From Candidatus Riesia pediculicola (GTDB taxonomy: Bacteria > Pseudomonadota > Gammaproteobacteria > Enterobacterales > Enterobacteriaceae), in assembly GCF_002073915.1 (NCBI RefSeq), contig NZ_CP012840.1, positions 5 through 7,737 of the forward strand: 7,733 bases of DNA, written 5' to 3'. Below, piece by piece: positions 1 through 5,035 of this stretch. Numbering within the stretch: position 1 is the first letter of the stretch; each line of letters starts with the position of its first letter. Position numbers and translations under genes: made by a program. Below the pieces are notes generated by a model. The model searched no databases. It had not been told where the DNA came from and worked only from the letters and a program-made list of their open reading frames with translations.

Positions 1-105
1 AATTCCCGTCTTCTAAGGAAGAAGTCCCGAAAGAAAGGGAGAGTAAATGAAAAGGAATTGATTTTTTTTTTTCAAAAAAAAATGGTCTAACAGGTAAGGG
101 AAATT
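1..105. repeat. Terminal direct repeat, first copy (circle overlap)
   Basis: This stretch is identical, base for base, to the last 105 bases of the window, including the T11-C-A9 run. The simplest reading is that the molecule is a 7,628-bp circle written with a 105-base overlap, so the region upstream of panB is found at the far right end of the window. A linear replicon with terminal direct repeats is the alternative, but the repeat lies within one promoter-leader unit, which favours a circle. Confidence 0.93.
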
Positions 106-112
106 TGAGGTC
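10..112 (+). promoter_or_regulatory. panB 5' leader with mini-ORF and T11/A9 tract
   Basis: The predicted leader contains small stems (CTTCT at 10-14 with AGAAG; TCCC with GGGA). A purine-rich ribosome site (AAGGGAGAG, 35-43) precedes ATG at 47-49, which opens a frame of only four codons (Met-Lys-Arg-Asn, stop 59-61). T11-C-A9 follows directly (62-82) and could fold on itself. The panB ribosome site is probably AAGGGA at 96-101; a GAGG at 107-110 is very close to the ATG. Whether the mini-ORF and T-run regulate panBC is unknown. Confidence 0.35.
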
Positions 113-970
113 ATGAAGAAGAATCCTAAGTTAAATACAACTATTGAAGATATAAGAATTTGGAAGAAGAACTCTTCAAAGTTTGCTGCTTTAACTGCGT
201 ATGACGCAGCTTTTTCAAGGATGTTTTGGAAGGAAGGAATTGAAGTGATGTTGATTGGAGATTCTTTAGGAATGACAGTTCAAGGAAAAAGTTCTACGGT
301 TTCCGTTACGACAAAGGAGATTGCGTATCATACGAAAATGGTTCGTAGAGGAGCTCCAATGGCTTGGTTGATTTCCGATCTTCCTTTCATGAGTTTTTTC
401 AATTTGGACCAAGCTTGTAGAAATGCCTCCGTTTTAATTCGAGCAGGAGCTAATATGGTGAAGTTGGAAGGAGGAAGTTGGTTGTGTCCTACAGTTGAGA
501 GACTTTCCGAAAGATCTGTTTCAGTTTGTGGACATGTCGGACTGACACCTCAATCTATCAACATTATCGGGAGTCATAGAGTTCAAGGGATGGATTCTTC
601 CAGTTATCGAAGAATTTTATCGGATGCGAAAAGTTTGGAATCTTCTGGTATACAAATCTTGGTTTTAGAATGTATTCCGAACGAACTCACTTATGAAATT
701 TCTCAATCTCTGTCCATACCAACTATCGGAATTGGTGCTGGTCCTTCCACGGATGGTCAGATACTTGTGATGCATGATATTTTTGGAATTGATACTGGAC
801 TTTCTGTTCGTCCTAGGTTTGTTAGAAATTTTCTAAGTGAATCTGGGGGTGATTTTCGGAAAGCAATTAGTCTCTTCAAGGAATCTGTTCGTTCAGGTGA
901 TTTTCCAAGGTCGGATCACTGTTTTCGAATAGGGTCTGGAAAGGTTCGTGATTTCAAAGGAAATTTTTGA
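113..970 (+). CDS. panB: 3-methyl-2-oxobutanoate hydroxymethyltransferase (ketopantoate hydroxymethyltransferase)
   Basis: PanB transfers a one-carbon unit from 5,10-methylene-tetrahydrofolate to 2-oxoisovalerate, giving ketopantoate, the first committed step of pantothenate synthesis in the cytoplasm. The 285-residue product aligns along its length with E. coli PanB (264). It keeps GDSLGMTVQG (49-58), YHT (72-74), RRGAP (78-82), DLPFM (89-93), AGANMVKLEGG (111-121), CGHVGLTPQS (139-148), IGIGAG (205-210) and DGQILVMHD (214-222). By a constant offset of 5 from E. coli, the magnesium ligands are Asp50, Asp89 and Glu119, with Lys117 and catalytic Glu186 also present, so it should be active. About 16 extra residues after the family's usual end run almost up to the panC start. 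The ATG fits the family N-terminus. It is the first gene of a panB-panC operon. Confidence 0.97.
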   Translation: MKKNPKLNTTIEDIRIWKKNSSKFAALTAYDAAFSRMFWKEGIEVMLIGDSLGMTVQGKSSTVSVTTKEIAYHTKMVRRGAPMAWLISDLPFMSFFNLDQACRNASVLIRAGANMVKLEGGSWLCPTVERLSERSVSVCGHVGLTPQSINIIGSHRVQGMDSSSYRRILSDAKSLESSGIQILVLECIPNELTYEISQSLSIPTIGIGAGPSTDGQILVMHDIFGIDTGLSVRPRFVRNFLSESGGDFRKAISLFKESVRSGDFPRSDHCFRIGSGKVRDFKGNF

Positions 971-971
971 T

Positions 972-1832
972 ATGTTTTTGGAAAAATCGATCATTTCGTG
1001 TCGTAAAAAGCTTAATTCTGTTAGTTGTCCCATCATTTTTGTCCCAACAATGGGGAACTTACACGAAGGGCATTTGAGGATGATTTCTTTTGCTAAAAAG
1101 CGAAGATCAAGCGATTTTTTAGTTGTAAGTATCTTCGTTAATCCGATTCAATTCGAGAGAGAAGAAGATTACATCTCTTACCCTAGAACGATTGATTCTG
1201 ATTTAAGACTTCTAGATGCCTTAGGTGTTGTTGACTTAGTTTTTTTTCCGGAAGAATCTCAAATGTATCCAAACGGAACTTCCAGGATTACTCTTGTGAA
1301 CCATCCAATTTCAGAAGAATTAGAAGGATTCTTTCGTCCTGGTCATTTTTCAGGAGTAGGAACGATTCTCGTTAAGTTTTTCAATATCATCAGACCTTCT
1401 TATTTGTATCTCGGGGAAAAAGATTATCAACAGTTATTAATGGTTCGTAAATTGGTAATTGATTTGGATTATCCTTTGAAAGTAGTAGGCTTTCCAATTG
1501 TCCGAGATAAGGAAGGTTTGGCGTATAGTTCTCGGAATTCTCTTCTTTCTAAGGAAGAACGTTTAGTTGCCTTTCGTTTAAATTCCACTTTGAACGAAGT
1601 TGTTGAACAATTCACTTCTAAGAACCTCCTTTCAGAAAAAGATTTATCACGTCATTTCCAGAGAAGAATTTCCAGATTTGGTTTCGTCGTAGAATCTTTT
1701 TTAGTTCGAGATTCTCTCTCCTTGCTTCCTATTTCTTCGGATAGTCGAAAGGTAATTTTTTTAGCTTCTGTTTGGTTAGGATCTGTGCGTTTGATTGATA
1801 ATAAATGTGTTTCAATGAACTCTCATACTTGA
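972..1832 (+). CDS. panC: Pantoate--beta-alanine ligase (pantothenate synthetase)
   Basis: PanC joins pantoate to beta-alanine using ATP through a pantoyl-adenylate, the last step of pantothenate synthesis. From ATG 972 the product has 286 residues, against 283 in E. coli, and aligns throughout. Visible motifs are VPTMGNLHEGH (24-34, the HIGH-type ATP site), FVNPIQF (55-61), YPR (70-72), RPGHF (122-126), GEKDYQQL (148-155), SSRN (186-189, in the KMSKS-like loop) and VWLGSVRLIDNK (267-278). The ATG lies one base after the panB stop, with AAAGGA at 956-961 as ribosome site, so the two genes are probably translationally coupled. An in-frame GTG at 948 would add 8 residues and overlap panB; the alignment favours the ATG. 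No panD is present in the window, so beta-alanine comes from elsewhere. Confidence 0.97.
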   Translation: MFLEKSIISCRKKLNSVSCPIIFVPTMGNLHEGHLRMISFAKKRRSSDFLVVSIFVNPIQFEREEDYISYPRTIDSDLRLLDALGVVDLVFFPEESQMYPNGTSRITLVNHPISEELEGFFRPGHFSGVGTILVKFFNIIRPSYLYLGEKDYQQLLMVRKLVIDLDYPLKVVGFPIVRDKEGLAYSSRNSLLSKEERLVAFRLNSTLNEVVEQFTSKNLLSEKDLSRHFQRRISRFGFVVESFLVRDSLSLLPISSDSRKVIFLASVWLGSVRLIDNKCVSMNSHT

Positions 1833-1857
1833 ACAATTTTTTATTTTTTCGTAGAAT
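1829..1857 (+). promoter_or_regulatory. Candidate promoter for ibpA
   Basis: TTGAAC (1829-1834) and TAGAAT (1852-1857) are 17 bases apart, overlapping the panC stop codon. Transcription from here would give an ibpA leader of about 80 bases. A second match, TTGAAA (1897-1902) with TATAAA (1921-1926) at 18 bases, would start transcription inside the ribosome site and is less likely to be used as such. I see no clear sigma-32 -10 element (CCCCAT-like). Chance matches are common at this base composition. Confidence 0.35.
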
Positions 1858-1887
1858 GAGTTTTGTCTTTAATTTTTCGAACTTTTG

Positions 1888-1915
1888 GACTTTTATTTGA
1901 AAAGTCAATCTTTTT
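1888..1915 (+). terminator. Hairpin plus T-run after panC, in the ibpA leader
   Basis: GACTTTT (1888-1894) and AAAAGTC (1900-1906) form a perfect 7-bp stem with a 5-base loop, followed by TTTTT at 1911-1915. It could be a weak Rho-independent terminator of panBC. The stem has only two G-C pairs and the T-run starts 5 bases late, so termination would be partial at best. The same element lies in the proposed ibpA leader and may instead be part of its structure. Confidence 0.3.
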
Positions 1916-1943
1916 GTTCGTATAAACCGTGAGGAAAAAAGAT
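1908..1943 (+). promoter_or_regulatory. Possible RNA-thermometer-like hairpin at the ibpA ribosome site
   Basis: ATCTTTTT (1908-1915) is perfectly complementary to AAAAAGAT (1936-1943), the eight bases just before the ibpA ATG. The Shine-Dalgarno GAGG (1931-1934) falls in the loop near the stem. An AU-only-type helix at the start codon of a small heat-shock gene is what a temperature-opened switch would look like. E. coli ibpA has a known ROSE-type thermometer, but I do not see that fold's sequence signature here. U-A runs pair easily by chance in this DNA. Confidence 0.3.
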
Positions 1944-2402
1944 ATGGTATATCGTCCTTTTTCGCTGATGCCCATTTTGGGAGAAGATCTCTTATCAGAT
2001 CGTTTCACTCAGATGGATAAACTATTCAGTCGTATTACTGGAGCGAAACCTCTTTCCGAATTCCCTTCTTACGACCTGAAACAGAAAGGTAAGGATAGAT
2101 TTGAACTTATCGTTTCGGTTCCAGGTTACCGAAAGGAGGAATTGGATATCTCTCTACTGCAAGATAAGTTGATGATCAAAGGAACTGTCATTTCTTCAAC
2201 CTCTTCGGAAGAAGAGAAGAAACATTCATTCAAATGGTTGCATAGAGGTATCGAAAGGAAAAATTTTTCCATTAGTTTTGATTTAGATCACAAGGTTCAA
2301 ATCAATCAGTCTGTTTTGAAAGATGGACTTCTGAAGTTAGATTTCAGTTACGAGATTCCAGAAAAAGAAAAACCTAAGAAGATTTCGATCGATCAGAGTT
2401 GA
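1944..2402 (+). CDS. ibpA: Small heat-shock protein, IbpA/Hsp20 family
   Basis: Small heat-shock proteins hold unfolding proteins in a soluble state for refolding by DnaK and ClpB. From ATG 1944 the product has 152 residues. A variable N-terminus (1-40) leads into an alpha-crystallin domain (about 41-139) that follows E. coli IbpA: FPSYDL (40-45), VSVPGYRKEELDIS (57-70), DKLMIKG (74-80), RGIERKNFSISFDL (101-114) and the DGLL turn (127-130). The tail has the oligomer-binding I-x-I motif (Ile147-Ser-Ile149). GAGG at 1931-1934, 9 bases before the ATG, supports this start; an in-frame GTG at 1929 lies upstream of that site and is less likely. The last 32 bp are the left edge of a block copied at 3549 and 4727. 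It could equally be called ibp, since symbionts often keep a single member. Confidence 0.93.
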   Translation: MVYRPFSLMPILGEDLLSDRFTQMDKLFSRITGAKPLSEFPSYDLKQKGKDRFELIVSVPGYRKEELDISLLQDKLMIKGTVISSTSSEEEKKHSFKWLHRGIERKNFSISFDLDHKVQINQSVLKDGLLKLDFSYEIPEKEKPKKISIDQS

Positions 2403-2466
2403 TCTTGAAACTTTTGATTTCTTATCGGATGGATGACGAAGAAGAAAATCCCTTCCCCGCATCCAT

Positions 2467-2496
2467 CCCCCCTGTCCGACCCTCCTCCTCCCTCCC
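2467..2496 (-). other. G-quadruplex-forming motif, copy 1
   Basis: On the - strand the run reads as four G-tracts of at least three with loops of 1, 7 and 7 bases (+ strand C-tracts at 2494-2496, 2490-2492, 2480-2482 and 2467-2472). This fits the standard G3+N1-7 rule, and further G-tracts follow (CCCC at 2455-2458). Such a dense G-run stands out sharply in this AT-rich molecule. In this copy it lies downstream of repA copy 1, between converging genes. Confidence 0.7.
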
Positions 2497-2571
2497 AATC
2501 CTTCCGAAGACGTTCCGAGATTTTCGTATCCTTCTAGCATCACTACTCTTTCTGACTCATCGATTGTGAGC

Positions 2572-2593
2572 CTCTTTAAGTCCTTTTAAAGAG
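2572..2593. terminator. Symmetric hairpin between converging genes, copy 1
   Basis: CTCTTTAA (2572-2579) and TTAAAGAG (2586-2593) form a perfect 8-bp stem with a 6-base loop. It sits between ibpA (+) and repA (-), where a two-way terminator is expected. No long T-run follows on either strand, so intrinsic termination would be weak. Confidence 0.35.
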
Positions 2594-2679
2594 AGGTTTC
2601 TCATCGGATCTGTAGGAAACATCAAGACCATTTAAAAAGTTGCTTCTAAGATGCCCTGATCTCCCTGTCCTTCCTCCTT

Positions 2680-3531
2680 CTATCGGGAAGATTGTTCACT
2701 TTTCTTTTCTAATTTCTTGATCTGAGAAAAGAGCAGTTCGTTTTTCGCCCCCTCTCTTCTGAAGGTCACTTGATTGGTCGATTTTTCTATCGAGATCACG
2801 TAGTCCGGTAATGTTCTCTCTTCTTTTTGTTGTATGGAAGATGAGTAGATCTTATGTTTGAACGCGTTCAAGCAAGAATGACTTCCGATCTTTTCATGCA
2901 ATCTCTTCAACGAAATTGTGAATTTTTTTTGGAGACCACAGTGCTTTCTGGCAATTTCGTACAACCTTCTTTCCATTGCTTTTCGAATCGAGAAATATCG
3001 TTTGTTAATTTGCAACACACGATGTTGTATGATCCTTTCATATAACCATTCCGGAATGGTGATCGAGATGGTTTTGGAAGAGTGGAAATTTCCCTTTTTT
3101 CGATCCATCTTTGAAATGATTTTCCATTGATCGATCAATCCAAATTCGACGATGTTCATTTTTCCGTTCGTCCCGATTTGACATATTTCTATCCGAGTTC
3201 CAGATAGTCGGCTTAAAGTTCTTTTCAGTTCTACATAGGAACGGCCCCCGCTGTCTCGATTAGTCGATCGGAAGAAATCGTGAGGAACGAAACTGATCGT
3301 CCGTCGGATCTTCTTGTTTTCATCCAGATCTCTGACCAGTTTGGACGTGATGTATATCCACATATCTTTATCGAATATGGTTGCGGATCCCCATCTACTA
3401 GGAACTATTTCGATCGTCGATTTGTTCCGGAAATTGATGTACTTTCTCATCTTTTTATCTCCTCCTCTCAAAGAGAAGATAGGATGTTCCATGGTGAAGA
3501 TTTCATCACGAAAGTTCATGATTGATGACAT
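2680..3531 (-). CDS. repA: Plasmid replication initiator, RPA/RepA family, copy 1, with PanE-derived tail
   Basis: Initiators of this family (replication initiator protein A, Pfam RPA) bind the plasmid origin and start replication. I place it there from HPIFSL (16-21), IVPSRWGSATIFDKDMWIY (42-60), FGLIDQW (130-136), ISITIPEWLYERI (155-167), RRLYEIARKHCG (188-199) and LPDY (241-244). Residues 1-262 come from the 804-bp repA block. Residues 264-283 are identical to the PanE C-terminus because the gene runs into a copied panE 3' end, so the protein is a fusion with a borrowed tail. AACAGG upstream, about 10 bases off, supports ATG 3531. Met14 fits the usual family start, and Met28 (3448-3450) has a strong AGGAGG (3461-3466) upstream. 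Only 17 bp of its own upstream DNA is kept. Product identical to copy 2. Confidence 0.9.
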   Translation of the reverse strand: MSSIMNFRDEIFTMEHPIFSLRGGDKKMRKYINFRNKSTIEIVPSRWGSATIFDKDMWIYITSKLVRDLDENKKIRRTISFVPHDFFRSTNRDSGGRSYVELKRTLSRLSGTRIEICQIGTNGKMNIVEFGLIDQWKIISKMDRKKGNFHSSKTISITIPEWLYERIIQHRVLQINKRYFSIRKAMERRLYEIARKHCGLQKKFTISLKRLHEKIGSHSCLNAFKHKIYSSSIQQKEERTLPDYVISIEKSTNQVTFRREGAKNELLFSQIKKLEKKSEQSSR

Positions 3532-3538
3532 TGATGAA

Positions 3539-3721
3539 TTACCTGTTGAACCTAAGAAGATTTCGATCGATCAGAGTTGATCTTGAAACTTTTGATTTCT
3601 TATCGGATGGATGACGAAGAAGAAAATCCCTTCCCTGCATCCATCCCCCCTGTCCGACCCTCCTCCTCCCTCCCAATCCTTCCGAAGACGTTCCGAGATT
3701 TTCGTATCCTTCTAGCATCAC
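3539..3721 (-). CDS. Possible 60-codon leader frame before repA copy 1
   Basis: A GTG (or the next codon, ATG) opens a frame of 60 codons that crosses the G-tract and the antisense of the ibpA remnant. It stops 7 bases before the repA ATG, with the repA ribosome site AGG inside its last codons. The product is rich in Gly, Arg and Ser and matches nothing I know. Its end against repA resembles the translationally coupled leader peptides of IncFII-type repA genes. It may be a chance opening, since it was created by the rearrangement. Confidence 0.2.
   Translation of the reverse strand: MMLEGYENLGTSSEGLGGRRRVGQGGWMQGRDFLLRHPSDKKSKVSRSTLIDRNLLRFNR
3549..3580 (+). pseudogene. ibpA: Detached ibpA 3' end, remnant 1
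   Basis: The last ten codons and the stop of ibpA, identical to 2371-2402, without the rest of the gene. They were carried along with the 374-bp block. They have no start or ribosome site and lie antisense to the repA copy 1 leader. Confidence 0.85.
3645..3674 (-). other. G-quadruplex-forming motif, copy 2
   Basis: Same G-tract pattern as the other two copies. Here it lies about 115-145 bases upstream of the repA copy 1 start on the sense strand, so the repA messenger would carry the G-rich form. The one base change among copies (3636) shortens the flanking C4 tract and leaves the four core tracts intact. Confidence 0.7.
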
Positions 3722-3749
3722 TACTCTTTCTGACTCATCGATTGTGAGC

Positions 3750-3771
3750 CTCTTTAAGTCCTTTTAAAGAG
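3750..3771. terminator. Symmetric hairpin, copy 2
   Basis: Identical 8-bp stem and 6-base loop, 87 bases beyond the repA copy 2 stop on the - strand. If it terminates transcription, repA copy 1 needs its own promoter in the remaining leader. Confidence 0.3.
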
Positions 3772-3857
3772 AGGTTTCTCATCGGATCTGTAGGAAACAT
3801 CAAGACCATTTAAAAAGTTGCTTCTAAGATGCCCTGATCTCCCTGTCCTTCCTCCTT

Positions 3858-4709
3858 CTATCGGGAAGATTGTTCACTTTTCTTTTCTAATTTCTTGATC
3901 TGAGAAAAGAGCAGTTCGTTTTTCGCCCCCTCTCTTCTGAAGGTCACTTGATTGGTCGATTTTTCTATCGAGATCACGTAGTCCGGTAATGTTCTCTCTT
4001 CTTTTTGTTGTATGGAAGATGAGTAGATCTTATGTTTGAACGCGTTCAAGCAAGAATGACTTCCGATCTTTTCATGCAATCTCTTCAACGAAATTGTGAA
4101 TTTTTTTTGGAGACCACAGTGCTTTCTGGCAATTTCGTACAACCTTCTTTCCATTGCTTTTCGAATCGAGAAATATCGTTTGTTAATTTGCAACACACGA
4201 TGTTGTATGATCCTTTCATATAACCATTCCGGAATGGTGATCGAGATGGTTTTGGAAGAGTGGAAATTTCCCTTTTTTCGATCCATCTTTGAAATGATTT
4301 TCCATTGATCGATCAATCCAAATTCGACGATGTTCATTTTTCCGTTCGTCCCGATTTGACATATTTCTATCCGAGTTCCAGATAGTCGGCTTAAAGTTCT
4401 TTTCAGTTCTACATAGGAACGGCCCCCGCTGTCTCGATTAGTCGATCGGAAGAAATCGTGAGGAACGAAACTGATCGTCCGTCGGATCTTCTTGTTTTCA
4501 TCCAGATCTCTGACCAGTTTGGACGTGATGTATATCCACATATCTTTATCGAATATGGTTGCGGATCCCCATCTACTAGGAACTATTTCGATCGTCGATT
4601 TGTTCCGGAAATTGATGTACTTTCTCATCTTTTTATCTCCTCCTCTCAAAGAGAAGATAGGATGTTCCATGGTGAAGATTTCATCACGAAAGTTCATGAT
4701 TGATGACAT
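3858..4709 (-). CDS. repA: Plasmid replication initiator, RPA/RepA family, copy 2, with PanE-derived tail
   Basis: The product is identical to that of repA copy 1 over all 283 residues, including the PanE-derived last 20. It lies 326 bases downstream of panE on the same strand, separated by the third 374-bp block, so read-through from panE could contribute to its expression. The identical neighbourhood of the two genes up to 17 bp beyond the start, and then the copied block, shows that they arose by unit duplication and not by two separate insertions. Both copies are open, so neither is decaying. The internal Met28 with AGGAGG is at 4626-4628 and 4639-4644. Duplicate initiators could raise copy number or simply be a consequence of repeat recombination. 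Confidence 0.9.
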   Translation of the reverse strand: MSSIMNFRDEIFTMEHPIFSLRGGDKKMRKYINFRNKSTIEIVPSRWGSATIFDKDMWIYITSKLVRDLDENKKIRRTISFVPHDFFRSTNRDSGGRSYVELKRTLSRLSGTRIEICQIGTNGKMNIVEFGLIDQWKIISKMDRKKGNFHSSKTISITIPEWLYERIIQHRVLQINKRYFSIRKAMERRLYEIARKHCGLQKKFTISLKRLHEKIGSHSCLNAFKHKIYSSSIQQKEERTLPDYVISIEKSTNQVTFRREGAKNELLFSQIKKLEKKSEQSSR

Positions 4710-4716
4710 TGATGAA

Positions 4717-4899
4717 TTACCTGTTGAACCTAAGAAGATTTCGATCGATCAGAGTTGATCTTGAAACTTTTGATTTCTTATCGGATGGATGACGAAGAAG
4801 AAAATCCCTTCCCCGCATCCATCCCCCCTGTCCGACCCTCCTCCTCCCTCCCAATCCTTCCGAAGACGTTCCGAGATTTTCGTATCCTTCTAGCATCAC
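4717..4899 (-). CDS. Possible 60-codon leader frame before repA copy 2
   Basis: Same frame as before repA copy 1, differing by one residue (Arg for Gln at position 28) because of the 3636 base change. It also ends 7 bases before repA. The same frame in the first block runs on antisense through ibpA for 68 codons and has no repA after it, so any coupling would exist only in these two copies. Confidence 0.2.
   Translation of the reverse strand: MMLEGYENLGTSSEGLGGRRRVGQGGWMRGRDFLLRHPSDKKSKVSRSTLIDRNLLRFNR
4727..4758 (+). pseudogene. ibpA: Detached ibpA 3' end, remnant 2
   Basis: Second detached copy of the ibpA 3' end, identical to the first. Together with the genuine panE end at 5036-5100 in the same block, it shows that ibpA and panE were once convergent neighbours 277 bp apart. 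Confidence 0.85.
4823..4852 (-). other. G-quadruplex-forming motif, copy 3
   Basis: Same G-tract pattern, here between the panE stop and the repA copy 2 start, on the sense strand of both. A folded RNA or DNA G-tract could slow polymerase between the two genes, but no effect is shown by the sequence itself. Confidence 0.7.
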
Positions 4900-4927
4900 T
4901 ACTCTTTCTGACTCATCGATTGTGAGC

Positions 4928-4949
4928 CTCTTTAAGTCCTTTTAAAGAG
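4928..4949. terminator. Symmetric hairpin, copy 3
   Basis: Identical hairpin, 87 bases beyond the panE stop on the - strand. This is probably the ancestral panE-ibpA convergent hairpin from which the other two were copied. Confidence 0.35.
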
Positions 4950-5035
4950 AGGTTTCTCATCGGATCTGTAGGAAACATCAAGACCATTTAAAAAGTTGCT
5001 TCTAAGATGCCCTGATCTCCCTGTCCTTCCTCCTT

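Larger units (their letters stand above)
2371..2744. repeat. 374-bp block, copy 1 (true ibpA side)
   Basis: This copy contains the real ibpA 3' end (2371-2402), 277 bp of intergenic DNA, and a duplicate of the panE 3' end (2680-2744) that now serves as the tail of repA copy 1. Its intergenic part lies between the converging ibpA and repA genes and holds a pyrimidine-rich run and a symmetric hairpin. Confidence 0.93.
3549..3922. repeat. 374-bp block, copy 2 (internal, both ends are fragments)
   Basis: Here the ibpA piece (3549-3580, last ten codons and stop) is a detached remnant and the panE piece (3858-3922) is the tail of repA copy 2. The block lies just upstream of repA copy 1 on the - strand and must supply its 5' leader. 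Position 3636 carries the only base difference I found among the three copies. Confidence 0.93.

Noticed and set aside
948..971. GTG start for panC at 948
   Set aside because: Alignment with E. coli PanC begins at ATG 972, which has its own ribosome site and standard one-base spacing from the panB stop.
1889..1903. 15-base match between the ibpA leader and the panE coding end (5106-5120)
   Set aside because: ACTTTTATTTGAAAA is low-complexity A/T sequence, the flanks diverge, and it lies outside the repeat blocks; likely chance.
3353..3365. DnaA-box-like sequence (ATATCCACA, 8 of 9) in repA, also in copy 2
   Set aside because: It is a single near match lying in codons for conserved residues of the RPA motif (Met-Trp-Ile-Tyr), so coding constraint explains it.
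2854..3580. Several + strand frames opposite repA (also repeated in copy 2)
   Set aside because: They are shadows of repA on the other strand. One ends in the ibpA remnant codons only because of the block junction.
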